64,000 bases of DNA from Trema orientale (Eukaryota; Streptophyta; Magnoliopsida; Rosales; Cannabaceae): NCBI GenBank assembly GCA_002914845.1, contig JXTC01000569.1, positions 62,001 through 126,000 on the forward strand, given 5' to 3'. The position numbers were made by a program, and so were the translations under genes. Below are positions 1 to 12,522 of this stretch, piece by piece; position 1 is the first letter of the stretch, and each line of letters opens with the position of its first letter. The notes beneath the pieces are model-generated. The model did no database searches and was not told where the DNA came from. It worked only from the letters and a program-made list of their open reading frames with translations.

Positions 1-413
1 TACTTGTTTAAATAACATCTTAATAAGACATAACATTATAACCCAATCAAAATATAATAAAGCACAAATGACTAAAGTTCAAAATTTAAAAATCCTTCCA
101 AATAACAAACAACAAAGTTGAAACTTTGAATTTATATATAAATATATATTTTAAATTAAATATACATATATATGCGGTGCAATTTATTACGAAAATAGAA
201 ATCTTATCACACCACACTGCCTGCATGGTTTGGATGGTTAAGCAGAAATTTGTATTTTTTTTTTCGTCTAACCCTTTTTAAATTTAAATTTCTCTTTTAA
301 AAAGTCTGGTCAAGATTACTCTCCCAGCAGTTTGTCACTCGTCGCAGCGAACTTGGCCCCAGCCCGACTAAGAAGAGAGTGCCGAGCGAGAACTGGACGG
401 GAAGAGGACAACA

Positions 414-467
414 ATGGAAAAACATCCCATTGGTAAAGTGAAAACAAAACGCGGAATCTGTATCTGA
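414..467 (+). promoter_or_regulatory. Possible short upstream ORF or leader exon of the eIF2-beta gene
   Basis: An ATG in good context (A at -3, G at +4) opens a 17-codon frame that ends before the main start. A plausible splice donor (GGTAAAG) lies inside it, so this may instead be the end of a leader exon. The GC-richer stretch 330-412 just upstream looks like 5' leader. Transcript data would decide. Confidence 0.3.
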
Positions 468-589
468 AGCACTTGAAAATTGTGTATAGATAAATTTTTA
501 TGTTTACTCTTCCTATTCATTGCGCTTATTTGGTTTTTTTTTTTCCTTTAAAATCTTTTGTTTTTAATTTTATTTCTACTTTTTGGAAT

Positions 590-3556
590 ATGGCTGAAGA
601 AACTCCCATGGAACAGCAGCTGAAGTCAGACCTCTCCCATGTACGAATAAAATCCCTTTGTTTCCTCTTTTGCTGCTAATTTAATTTTAACACTATAAAT
701 AAAAACTATTATGGTCTGAGAGGCTTTTTATTTGGCTCAGCTAACAAATTTGGGATTTCAATTTCATGTACCGAAAATGTCATTTTCTTGCAGATTGATT
801 CATTTGATCCTACAAAGAAGAAGAAGAGGAAGAAGAAAAAGAAGAGGGGTCAGCATATTTCTGATAAAAGTTTTTCAGGTTTGCTTGAATTGGACCTCGA
901 AGTAGCTATAAATAATACTCATATATGTGTACATATATATTTTTTATCAGAACCCCTTTAACCCTTTTGAATATTATGTTATATTCAGTGTGTGATGGAA
1001 TAGAGAGTGACGTTTTTGGCTTCATAAGTAATAATAAGAACCCAGTAAGTTAGTGCTCAAAACCTGAAGCACCCACGTTATTTTTTAGATTAGGTAGTAA
1101 ACTTCTACATGTAGGCTGAGCCCGATGATTTCAACGACAACGATTATATTGGTTATGGAGGCAATTTATTTGGTACTTTCTTTCTTTGTCATTGGCTAAT
1201 AATCATGATTTTTTTTTTCTTTCTATTATTTTAGTTTTTAATGTTTCTTGCATATAAATGTCAAATGTTTAATCCTATAATACTATAAACAAAGGTGAAG
1301 ATGAAGAAACGGGGGAATTCGTTACATCTAATTATGCTCTGGAAGGAACTGAAGGAGATTATGGATATGAGCAGGTATTTCTTGATGTTAGTTCATTTCT
1401 AAAATTTCCTCCATGGCCACCATTGTGTTAATAATGTTGATGAAGATGTCCTAGTATACTATAGAAGGTGTCAATTGTTTTATTAAGTGTGAGATCTTCT
1501 GGGTTCTGGTAAACATCTGTTACAGATTTATAAATTTTAAATGTTTTTCAGTTGTTTAGACAAGTTACCTATATATTTATCACAATTTTTAGTCTTCTTT
1601 GTTTTTGGTTGTTAAATTATAATTTTTCTAATACAAACTTTGCAAAGACATAAATATTTTATACAGTATATATATATATATACAGTAGGTATTTTTTTTT
1701 TAACCTATGTGTGAGTATTTTTTTTAGCTGTTGGATTATTATCTAACTGTGATATAATGGTTATAATGAAGTGCATGAAAAGACGTGCATCATTAATGTT
1801 ATTTCTCTCTCTTACCTTTTAATATAAAAAAATGTGTAAGAAAAATTTTCATTGGCCAAAATGATACCTATGTATAAGTAAAAAAAAAATACCTACTGGA
1901 TTGGTGCCCAATATATATATATATATACCAGTGTCTTTATATGGTTCCTCGGTTTGTAATTAGTATCTCTGGTTGAAATATTACTTTTCTTAAATCTACT
2001 AGACTTATATCAAAGAAATATACAGGTAAAATACTGAATTTTGGCTGTTGATGAGATTATTCTTTATTTATTCTGTCTTATCTCCTAATGCCATATATGC
2101 TTTATCAGAAGTCATTGGTACATTTCGTCATTAATGACGTAGTTAGTAGTTACTAACCACGTTTTAATTGATGAAGTGTTTCTTTTCGTTTACATCCTTG
2201 CAGCTTTTAACTCGGGTTTTCAATATCCTCCGCGAGAACAATCCAGAGCTTGCAGAGGATAGGCGTAGGACAGTTTTGAGGCCACCAGAAGTTGTTCAGG
2301 AAGGAACAAACAAGACAGTTCTCTTGAATTTTATGGATCTATGCAAAACGTATAATTTACTTTACTTTTTGGTTACTTTTTCTTTCATTTATTTTTGGTA
2401 ATCTTGGTAGAGTTGATTGTGACTACAAATTCTATACTTTTCAAAGTACTACCATAAAAGTGGTTTGCTTGACGTGATAAGAAAAATTTATTTTTGTTAA
2501 TTGTTATTTCCTCCTTTATTTGTCTTTTGCAAAACCTTAATGTGTTGTATTACAATTTTCAGAATGCATAGACAGTCGGAGCATTTTATGACCTTTTTCC
2601 TAACTGAAATGGGGACTAGTGGATCTCTTGATGGACAACAGCGGTTAGTTGTTAAGGGTAGATTTGGTTCTAGAAACTTTGAAGTAACTCTTCGAAGATA
2701 CATAAGTGAGTTATATTCTCTGATTCTTGTGGTTTCAATTTGAATCTGTAGTCACTCAGAAAATTGGCATACCAGTGATATTTTGGGCCAGCATATGTAA
2801 TGTTTAAAAGCACATTTTTGACTCAAGTATGCTTAGTTTCTAATCACCCTTTCATTCAAGAAGATATATTTATTAAAAATTCTCATATTTCTACTAATTT
2901 GAAAATTCAGAGCAAGTGGCTCAGATATTATACGGATACTTACATTTATGTGTCAATGAGCAAGGTGGGTTATAGAATCTATATGGAGTAAGTTGGGCAC
3001 TGTTATGAATTGGTTAGCTTAGCCATCATTCCTAGATGCATCATAGTTAGTATTTCAACACATCTTATCCCGAGTTGGGTTGGAACAGACGATTGCAAGA
3101 GGTGCACATTAAGAAATTAGCCTGATCTTGCAAGATGGGATTACTTGTAGTGTGATGATATAAGTTTGCAAATTTTAATGTTTGGTTGTTTCCTTGTTTT
3201 GTTTGTTTTCGTTATGACCCTTGTGGTTCTTGTTTCATTTTTTTGGGTAACAGATGAATATGTAATATGTAATACCTGCAAAAGTCCAGATACAATTCTG
3301 ACAAAGGAGAATCTTCTCGTCTTTCTCAGATGTGAGCAGGTACTAAATCTCTATCTTTGAACTGTTAATGTGGAAACAATTATGGCCTAACAAGAAATGA
3401 AAATAGGGTTGTCTGGTTCTTTCCTTTTATATTTTCATATGATCCTTTTTTGTTGATCTATTTATTTACTTTTTGTAGTGTGGTTCTGAACAATCTGTTG
3501 CGCCCATTACATCCGGTTTTGTTGCTACACTCGAGCGTCGGAAAATCAGGACATGA
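590..3556 (+). CDS. Eukaryotic translation initiation factor 2 subunit beta (divergent copy)
   Basis: Nine exons read in one frame: 590-640, 794-878, 989-1044, 1115-1172, 1295-1374, 2204-2349, 2563-2705, 3254-3339, 3479-3556, giving 260 aa, close to the plant family's usual ~270. The protein belongs to the cytosolic eIF2 heterotrimer that carries Met-tRNAi to the 40S ribosome. Visible parts: one polybasic block ([11 protein letters not shown], about residues 26-36), an acidic linker, the conserved core ([34 protein letters not shown]), and a C-terminal zinc ribbon with CNTC and CEQC followed by the family ending [11 protein letters not shown]. Start chosen because it gives the typical short acidic MAEE N-terminus. 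Odd: family members usually have three lysine blocks, here only one is seen, and the segment between block and core is unlike the versions I know. It may be a diverged paralogue. All introns are GT-AG. Confidence 0.9.
1683..1898. mobile_element. MITE, GTAGGTATTTTTTT family, inside eIF2-beta intron 5
   Basis: The ends are inverted copies (CAGTAGGTATTTTTTTTT at left, AAAAAAAATACCTACTG at right), flanked by AT dinucleotide tracts. The interior, with GTGCATGAAAAGACGTGCAT and TTTCTCTCTCTTA, recurs at about 35670-35860 and in part at 12620-12715, which marks it as a repeated element. Confidence 0.75.
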
Positions 3557-5250
3557 TTTAGTCTATCAGCCTCCTTGAGAACCGAGAAAAGTTGTGAATT
3601 TAACAGATCACGTCCCATTGACAAATTTTGCATTGCTATTCATCCTCCAAAGTTCTGTTCAGAGCTTCCATATATCCAGGCTCTAGCCGCTTTACTCAGA
3701 AAGATTGACAAAGATGTCATATGTCAAAAGTTGAGATTCCATATGGTAAGGGGGCTTCCTGATTTGTTTGCTAAGTTTGGGCAAGTACATGATGAAGCAT
3801 CTTTCAGAATTGAGACAATGAATGTCGAATGGGTCAAACTTGGGAACCTTTCTTCCGGTTTCTGAGACTATTATATGGAATGCACATGTGTAGGTAATTT
3901 AGAAGAATCTATTCTATTCACTACTAGCATCAAGTTTTAGTAGAATCCTAAACTTGTGGAGGACTGATCCTAGATTTGAGTCAGCTTATTATCTGTCATA
4001 GAATCATATTATATCATTTTGTTAAGATGGATTAGTTTGACATTTTTGTTCATCCTTGTTGGGGAAAAAGTACTGATTGAACTTTGTTAAAGTTAGCACT
4101 TTTTTTCAGTCGTGTAATTATATCCCTATGTGGCTATTCATCTGAAAACCAGAAGATAATATTGATGTACCATTGGCCCTATAGAAGTTCTAAATTTCGA
4201 AGACTAGCATTTATATGTTGCAATGAAATGCATATAGCTTTTCCAAAAGGCGGAAAATTTGTGAAAGCAAATATCATTTAGAAGAATTATAATATAATAT
4301 ATGCTAAAAGTCAACAAATTAAAGCGTTGAAAAGAAGAAGAAAATGAAAACCGAAAATGAAATTTGTTGTTTGTCAAATTCTGAAACGCGTGGCAAATTG
4401 TGGCGAATATGTGGGGACCTCATCTCAATCTGCCAAAGCCAAAACAGTTGGACATATTATTCGATTTTTCTTTAGTGCAAAACTGCAACCGACATTTTAT
4501 TAACTAATTAATTTATTTTTCGGTGGTATGGTCTAAAACGGTAAAAGCCCTTCTATTAATTCTCCTTCTTGGCTCTGCACACGCAACCCCCTTCTTTTTC
4601 TTTTTTCTTCTTCAGTCTTCTTCCGTCTCCGGAGCCTAATAAGTAATAACCAAAATATCCAGATAGCATTTAGCTTAAATAGGTCCACAGAACGGTATAT
4701 AGAGCACTACAGACCTAGTATTGGAGACTCTTACTGAACAAGTTTTCTCAAAACAGAAGTCCAGTGATCAAGACATCTCACCTCAAAACCAAATTAATGT
4801 AAGAAACCATACAAATGAAACTTTATCACAAATACCATTTTTTTCCCTAATATTTCAAGCAAAAATCTGCATAGAACCAATGGTAGGAGTTTTTGTATAC
4901 AGATCTAGAATTTCCCATAGGTCCTAATCTCCACATTAAATCTCGGACTAAGATTAGGACCCCACTTTTTAACGTACCTTGGAATTTGCATTGATAACAT
5001 AGAAGTTGCAACTTTACTCCTACACTTGTCTCTTCTCATTGGGATAACCATGAATGGTGTTGTTCTCATGGCCAATGGGTTATGGCAGATAGATGAAGCA
5101 AGAAGAGATTTTCGTCCCTTAAAAGCTTAAAACATCATTCCCCTCTTCAACACTTTTCTTCTTCATCACAATTTCTCCAACACACTCACTCTCAAAACTT
5201 TAGGCAGCCATGAATATAAATATAGACTCAGCGAGCTATGCAGGTATGAA
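3557..5250. other. Intergenic: eIF2-beta 3' UTR and mannanase upstream region
   Basis: No convincing gene. The 3575-3865 stretch is open for 96 codons but begins at a TTG, has no recognisable domain and lies where the 3' UTR should be. A possible TATA (GGTATATAGAG, about 4694) lies upstream of the mannanase. Confidence 0.6.
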
Positions 5251-7661
5251 ATGCATAGCGAGTTCAATACAACGATGGATACCGAAATCCGGAAACTTGG
5301 GTTGCACATAATTTTTCTTGTAGCAATTGCTTTGGTTTTTATTGGTCAGTTTAGTGTGTGTGTATATGCAGGGAGTGGAGCTGAGGAAATTGGAACCACT
5401 TTGTTGGAGGAAATGGATGATCTTCTATTATATTCTGGCACAAGTGATGGGTCAGTTATGTAGAAGAATTATCAAATATCAAATATTTTATATGCACAAG
5501 TACATGTTATAAGCTTAAATGTGTATATGTACTTGTATCTTTTGAGTATAAGAAATGTATTTGCACTAAGATTTTGGTTAACTATATTGTGTCTTTAGGA
5601 TTGATGAGGCGGGTGAAATAATGGAAGATGAATCATGGGAACTGGTGCAGAAGAAAGGGAACCAATTTGTGATCAATGATCAACCCTTTTATGTAAATGG
5701 TTTCAACACTTACTGGTTGATGGTATTTGCTGCGGATCAATCCACAAGAGGAAAGGTCTCCGAGCTTTTTAAAGAGGCGTCTTCTGCAGGCCTAACAGTT
5801 TGCAGGACGTGGGCTTTTAACGATGGCCAGTGGCGAGCACTTCAGAAATCCCCATCAGTTTATGATGAAGATGTTTTCAAGGTACCCCAAACTGTAACTT
5901 TAAAGTTTTGCTGGTCACATTTTTTTTCCCCTATTTGTTAAATAGTCCAAAAATGTCTACTAATATTATTGTCAAATTACACTATTGTGAACTGAACTAC
6001 AATACCAAACATGGTACCACAAACCTCCTTGTTACTTCTAGTTCCTGGAAAGATTAAACCGAATTTTCTTTCCTTTTTGTTGTTTCTGAACTTTCCTTTT
6101 GTCCTTTTACTGTAATTTGGCTATGGATAGTACTATATTGTTTAGGAGTTGTATGAGTAAATTCTTAGCAACTTAGTGAGTTCCATCTGGAGTTGCAGGC
6201 TTTAGATTTTGTGGTAAGCGAAGCAAGGAAATACAAGATCAGGCTTATACTTTCATTAGTGAACAACTGGGATGCCTATGGAGGCAAACCACAATATGTT
6301 AAATGGGGAAAAGCTGCTGGCCTGAATTTGACATCCGATGATGACTTTTTCTCCCATCCAACTCTCAAAAGCTACTACAAGGCTCATGTTCAGGCGAGTT
6401 TTGTTTTGTTTTTGTTTTTTTTTTCCGATCTGTAACCATCTTGTGATTGCTAAACTTGGGATCAAACTTGACAAAACACTTTGGTTGTATTTTGACTTTG
6501 CAGACAGTGCTCAATAGAGCAAATACAGTCACAAATATAACTTACAAGGATGACCCCACAATTTTTGCTTGGGAACTGATGAATGAACCTCGATGCACCT
6601 CAGATCCCTCCGGCAATATGCTTCAGGTTTGGTTTCCTGAAGAAGGAATAGAGAGAAATTGTATCTGTTGTCGTTTATGATACAGAAATACAAGCTTACA
6701 ACTGTATCTTAAATTCTTGTAATTAGTCTCAAAGAATAGAATTCTGTTTCTGTCTTGCTATGTTTGGGAATAAGTAACTCTAGTTGAATATTTTCCAGGC
6801 CTGGATAGAACAAATGGCAGTGTACGTGAAGAGCATTGATCCAAAGCACTTGGTGGAGATCGGATTGGAGGGATTTTATGGTCCCTCAACACCCAATAAG
6901 GTTAAAGTCAATCCAAACACATATGCTCAGCAAGTCGGAACTGATTTTATCAGAAACCACCAGGTTCTTGGTGTTGATTTCGCTTCAGTTCACATCTATG
7001 CAGACTCCTGGTAGGTGTCCACGGAAAGTTAGCTATTTCAATATGCAAATGTTTAATGCTTTTACCATTTTTTAAATTGATTTGTGCAATTTATGCTCTG
7101 TTGGCAATGAGAGTTTCTAACGGAACTAGGAAATAATCTGCTTTTTAAAAATGAATGTTCATTGTTTTGTGCCTTGGTTTCAATTATACACAAGAACTAC
7201 TGACCAAGCTAAGAATTCATTGGTGAAGGATTTCTCAATCCATCTCTGATGTACATCTTCAATTCACCAAATCATGGATGGAAGCTCACATCGAGGATGC
7301 TGAGAAATTTCTTGGAATGCCAGTCGTGTTTTCTGAATTCGGAGTATCTGCGAAGGACCCTGGCTACAATGCAACATTCCGGGACACCCTTATCACAACA
7401 GTATATGATACCCTCTTAAACTCTACGAGGAAAGGAGGAGGTGGGGGTGGAAGCCTTCTGTGGCAGTTATTCCCTCAAGGGACAGACTACATGGATGATG
7501 GTTACGCCATTGTGCTCTCCCAATCTCCTTCAACATCAAAGATCATATCCGTCCACTCCAAAAGACTTTCCATCTTCAACTCGAAGTGTGCCTGGAAATG
7601 CCGTTGGGGTTGTAGAAAGAAGAATCCATTGAAGGCTTCCCTTTACCATGATGAGCTGTGA
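5251..7661 (+). CDS. Mannan endo-1,4-beta-mannosidase (GH5 family)
   Basis: Six exons: 5251-5450, 5599-5881, 6199-6393, 6504-6626, 6799-7010, 7229-7661, giving 481 aa. The enzyme cleaves internal beta-1,4 links of mannans in the cell wall. An N-terminal hydrophobic segment (about residues 15-37, [17 protein letters not shown]) is a signal peptide or anchor. GH5 hallmarks follow: [32 protein letters not shown], the acid/base Glu in [18 protein letters not shown], and the nucleophile Glu in VVFSEFGVS. The C-terminus carries a glycine run (KGGGGGGS), LLWQLFPQG and a cysteine/basic tail ([13 protein letters not shown]) that reminds me of the Arabidopsis MAN6 type; that subfamily call is tentative. 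Intron 3 appears to use a GC donor (CAG/GCGAGT), since only that junction keeps the conserved HVQ-TVL sequence. An ATG at 5275 in the same frame is an alternative start. Confidence 0.93.
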
Positions 7662-9080
7662 GGTGTAAATAGAAGTGATTAAGTTCAAAGTTTCTGGGAG
7701 ATGTACTTCCTATATATCCAGTGTGTATCTGCTTCTATCTGCAAATGCTGCTTGGCTTAAATTTTGAATATATCTAATAAAACTATTTACAGATGTGAAT
7801 ACATACTTGGAAAATAAATGGCGGTGTCTATAGCTGATCATACAATGGTTAACGTATTATGTACATTACCAAACACACTTGGCTTTCTTTTTTCAGCTGA
7901 GTTCTTAAGTAGATTATCAGCGTCAACTGTCACATCCATGCAGTAATGCTAGAAGAAATTAGTTATATGATTTTGAGGTGTCATTATATTAGCAATTAGC
8001 TGATCAAGGAAAACGTGCATACCAATTTTGATTTGTCAGAAGTATCTGTCAGAGCGTAAAGAAACCAGTGCGAGCATCTTGTCTCAAAGTTAGAGGATCA
8101 ACATCATTCAGGGTTGTAGTAAATAGTCTCCATTGAACACGTCCGATAAAGATGTACTGCATTCTATGATACTATTCTCTACGACTTATCCAAGTAAACT
8201 AGATCTAGACTGGTTCGTGTAATGTTCAACATTTCTTGACTGGGCCATTCAAACGGCGGACTTGGATCATTCCATTATCGATTAATACATCAAGGATAGC
8301 TTTTAGGGTTTCTATCACTTTTACATATAAAAAACTAAAAAAATTACCAAAATACGGAACTCAGTTACTCAGGCACTATTTTTATTAGAAAAATATCACT
8401 TCTTAAAAAATATTTAGAAAATTATCATTTTTAAAATAATTACTGGTTACTAATTATCAGTTATATACTAATTATAAATACCTCTAGTTATTAGTTACCA
8501 ATTTTTGGAAACTGGTTACTATTTTAAGAAATGGCATTTTTCTAAATAGTTTTTAAAAAATAATATTTATCTAATAAAAACCATACCGCACCTTAAAAGA
8601 ACTTAAACCATCGTATTTTTCAAATTTTTTGCTAAATTACTGTATAATGTCTAATTTCCTCTTACCATTAAAGCTAAATAGCCTGAATATGGTTACAGCA
8701 ATGTCAGCTTGTAGGAAGGACAACGAAGACATCTGAACAAGCAACTCAATGGATAGAGCACAATAAGTTACAAAACGGCAATCTATGTTGCCTCATCTGA
8801 TCTTTCTTAGCAACAAAATTGGCTAACCAAGGATACAAGTGAGGCCCTTAAGGAACCCAGCAAGGCATCTTTCATCCAACATCCATGGATGACTAACCAT
8901 AATCACTTGAACTAATTGATTTTGTTAGTTTGAATTTCCTTAGTATCAAAGGTTCACCAAGTATTTTCAACAAATATTGATTGGCCCAGCTCATAATATT
9001 GACGTCTGGAAATCACATATGCAAACTAGAACAATGAAAGAATCGAAAAAGGGTATAATATTATGTACTATGCATCAACT
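7662..9080. other. Intergenic, convergent 3' ends of mannanase and STN8-like gene
   Basis: AT-rich sequence without a supported gene. It contains the foldback element at 8372-8592. Confidence 0.7.
8372..8592. mobile_element. Foldback MITE
   Basis: The left arm (GGCACTATTTTTATTAGA, then TATTTAGAAAATTATCATTTTT) is mirrored by the right arm, which ends TCTAATAAAAACCATACCGCACC. The two arms pair for most of about 90 bases each around an AT-rich centre near 8480. No coding capacity. Confidence 0.75.
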
Positions 9081-12000
9081 TCACTCTCTTGTAAAGCTGA
9101 ACTTAGAAAGAACCGCAGCTGCCTGGTCACCACCTAACAAGAAATAAGGATGCCTCAAAGCAGCAGAAGCTGATAAACGTCCTCTTTTAAGGGAACCCCT
9201 CTCTGAAATTAGTTTTGTTGCTAGATCCCAACCTCTTCCCGAGTCGAGATCAAGAATTGTTAAGTCGGGCAATCGCCGAGTATATTCCCTCCACTTGACC
9301 AAGTCATATTTAAATGCTTTTAGTTCTGAATTGAAATTCTTTAAGCCGGCTGAAGACCTTAAAGTTGGTATTGCCATTTGCAGGAGTACAATTCCAGCAG
9401 AATACATATCAAACAGATCAGGACTGTTCAGCTGCAACAGAAAGCAAACTCTAGTGATTAATCACTCCGAGAAAGAAAACGAAAAAAAGAAGGCATTGCA
9501 AGAGGAAATACATGCAGATCCTGGAAGAAAGAGCCATCCATAAAACAGAAAAAATAATAATAATAACAATTAAAAAAAAAAACCCAAGTTATGAAATCAG
9601 CTTATGATCTGCACATGTGGAGAAAAGTAAGGTTGCAGCTTAAATTACAACAATCATTAACATATAATATAGGTGCAGACCAGCAGTCATAGCATATTAG
9701 TGCAATTCAGATGGAAAAGAAAAGTGACCTGTTTCTTTCACCAAAGTAATGTAGCAATCTGCAGTACCTGCCAAAGGATTGGAGACAGTAAAGCAGCAAT
9801 TGGTTCCGGAGGAGGACTTGGTGTTTCCTCAGGCATGACATATAATTCAGGAGGACAATAATCAGGATCAAGGAGGCCACGGTTAGGTACATAGTTCTTG
9901 CCTATCCTTAGGTCTGTTGCTGCACCAAAATCTATTAGCTTGATCTGTCCTCGTTTCGTTACCACTAAGTTGGCCGGTTTTACATCACGATGAACAATGC
10001 CTGTGTCATGGATTTTCTTTAGTGACGTAATAATCTGGCGCATGATTTGCTTGATGATCAATGCACTACGTTTTACAGAGTCCACTCCTTGCAAGACTTG
10101 TCCAAACATGACGGACTCTAAGTTGAATGGAAAGCTTCGTTCCTTCATATAATCTGCAAGACTTCGATCACCCTGGTACATGGGTGCTTCTCATTTAGTC
10201 TTGAGGAAAAAATTTGTAGCATATCACAATTTTATAAGTGCACAAAAAATCTGCATCTAGTCATGGAGAAATTTAGTAGATAAAAGAACGTTATCTATGT
10301 AGAAGTAAGAAACTTAGAACCTAGATGGCCCAGAAAAGAATGCATATACTCCACAATATTGAATACTGGGTTGATTCCAAAATTGATAAAACCATACCTC
10401 AAATTTCCAAACAAGCCATTTCCCACCCTTTGTAAACTGTGAATTTGTTTTGTCAGCAACAAAACTGCCAAGAAATTCGGCACATGTTTCAGGAGCCGCT
10501 CTTGACAGTCGATAATTAAACCACTCTTCGAAATCAGCACATTCTTCAGCCCCTTTTACTCCAACTTTGACCTGCATAATCTCTCCTTCATAAGAAATAA
10601 ACAAAATGGAAAAGAACTAATGACAAAAGAGTAACAATCCTTCTTGCAGAGTTCAGTGGAAGGACAGTTTTAGGCATGTTAAAAAATATATGTGTATATA
10701 TACATATATTTTTTAACATGCCTTCTTGGCTCTAAAGTACTAAAAGAACTCCAAAATCCCAACTTTACACTCTGAAGTATCAGACTCCTCACCAAGATGG
10801 TAACAAAAAAAAACAGCCTGTGTAATGACTAGAACACCATTCAGAAGCTATCACCAAAGTACTAAAATACATACTAGATAGAAAACAATATGAATTCAAT
10901 AGTTGAATTGCAAAGTAATGATATGTAAATCCAAATGCAACAAGTCCACCATTCACAGCCCGTTATTCCTTTTTATTTTATGTTATTTTTTCAAATGAGC
11001 AGCCACATTTCTCAACCGTATTATCTTTGAGAAAATAAGAGGCAAAATTCTTTGAATAATAATAAAATCCAAATTGGAACTAAGAGAAGCGTCTAAACTC
11101 TCAAAACAAAAACCCAAAAACAAAGAAAAAACAGAGGTTAATTACCATTTTAAGAATGACTTTGTCCTTGAACCTGCTATCCAACTTTGTGGTTTTGGNT
11201 CTCCTTCATAAGAAATAAACAAAATGGAAAAGAACTAATGACAAAAGAGTAACAATCCTTCTTGCAGAGTTCAGTGGAAGGACAGTTTTAGGCACGTTAA
11301 AAAATATATGTATAATTTAATATATGTATATATATACATATATTTTTTAGGGGAAGGCTACAATAGGGCGCCCCTACGTAAAGCTCCTTTTATACACCGT
11401 TTGATAGAAATCTGTGGGAAATCTGTTTATACACAGATTCTCATCAAACGGTGTATAGACAGGGCCCTACGTAGGGACGCCCCTACTGTAGACGTGCCCT
11501 ATTTTTTAACATGCCTTCTTGGCTCTAAAGTACTAAAGGAACTCCAAAATCCGAACTTTACACTCTGAAGTATCAGACTCCTCACCAAGATGGTAACGGA
11601 AAAAAACAGCCTGTGTAATGACTAGAACACCATTCAGAAGCTATCACCAAAGTACCAAAATACATACTAGATAGAAAACAATATGAATTCAATAGTCGAA
11701 TTGCAGAGAAATGATATTTAAATCCAGATGCAACAAGTCCACCATTCACAGAACACCATTCACAGCCCGTTATTCCTTTTTATTTTATTTTATTTTTTCA
11801 AATGAGCAGCCAAATTTCTCAACCGTATTATCCTTGAGAAAATAAGAGGCAAAATTCTTTGAATAATAATAAAATCCAAATTGGAACTAAAAGAAGCGTC
11901 TAAACTCTCGAAACAAAAACCCAAAAACAAAGAAAAAACAGAGGTTAATTACCATTTTAAGAATGACTTTGTCCTTGAACCTGCTATCCAACTTTGTGGT

Positions 12001-12522
12001 TTTGGCTTTTCCTCTCTTCTCTTCAACGGTCACATTTTTAGGGACAATAGCGCCAGCATAAACGACACCAAAGGAGCCTTCACCCAACTTATCCCCTACA
12101 ACAAAATCACTCCTCTTCAAGCTTCTCCTTCCAATCAAACTGTCCAAACCCAGTTGGAGAGGAGCAAGAAGGTAGGAATCAATGGCACCCACAAGGACAC
12201 CTGGCCTTGCAGTCAAGTATATCCACGTCAGCCCAGCAAAAACCAAAAAACCCCACTTTTGGGTCTCTGATAACTCCTCAGTGATTCTCTCAAACTCCAA
12301 GTACCCAGAACGGAACAGAGGGATTTGGTCCAAAATATGCTGAGGGATGCCACTGTCACCAAAGAATGCATTGCACCTCACTAATGGTGTCGAGTGATGA
12401 ATTCTGAGACTGCTTGTGCTTGGGAAGAAGCAAAAATTGTTAATGGCGGGTCTTAGAGATGATGAGGAGGTTAAGGTGCATATGGGTTTTGGATTGTGTT
12501 TAAGTGTGCTTGTTGCGCTTGG
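9081..12522 (-). CDS. STN8: STN8-like chloroplast Ser/Thr kinase, start codon lost in the N gap
   Basis: Exons on the minus strand: 11953-12522 (continues into Ns), 10398-10571, 9768-10172, 9081-9431; 499 aa readable. STN8 phosphorylates photosystem II core proteins in thylakoids. The N-terminal part is Ser/Thr-rich and basic, like a transit peptide, and is still open where the 54-N gap begins, so the start codon is probably in the gap. Next come a hydrophobic segment ([20 protein letters not shown]), the glycine loop [20 protein letters not shown], the DFG motif in [10 protein letters not shown], a PSPPPEP insert, and [14 protein letters not shown]. The C-terminal [18 protein letters not shown] ending and [16 protein letters not shown] fit STN8 better than STN7. 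The family is about 495 aa, so little is missing. Intron 1 is inflated by an assembly duplication. Confidence 0.92.
10582..12005. repeat. Tandem duplication joined by one N (likely two haplotypes placed side by side)
   Basis: Copy A is 10582-11198 and copy B is 11200-12005, with a single N at 11199. They are near identical, including the last 53 bp of exon 1 (11146-11198 repeats 11953-12005 exactly). Copy B differs by a 150-bp MITE, a longer AT tract and a small internal duplication near 11750. The N, the near identity and the broken exon copy all point to an assembly error rather than a real duplication. Confidence 0.85.
11350..11499. mobile_element. Mutator-like MITE with 9-bp target site duplication
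   Basis: A 150-bp palindrome with long imperfect terminal inverted repeats (left GGGGAAGGCTACAATAGGG, right CCCTACTGTAGACGTGCCC). It is flanked by TATTTTTTA at 11341-11349 and 11500-11508, a perfect 9-bp duplication typical of Mutator-type elements. The matching site in copy A (about 10710) is empty. Confidence 0.88.

Noticed and set aside
2906..2967. Possible extra or alternative exon in eIF2-beta (acceptor TTCAG, donor AAG/GTGGGT)
   Set aside because: Including it would break the conserved RRYI-NEY junction and the sequence is not eIF2-like.
3575..3865. 96-codon open frame just after the eIF2-beta stop
   Set aside because: No ATG at the start (it opens at TTG), no known domain, and it lies in the expected 3' UTR. 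I saw no splice link to the upstream gene.
4721..4927. 68-codon frame upstream of the mannanase
   Set aside because: It opens at a TTG rather than an ATG, has no recognisable domain, and lies in probable promoter sequence.
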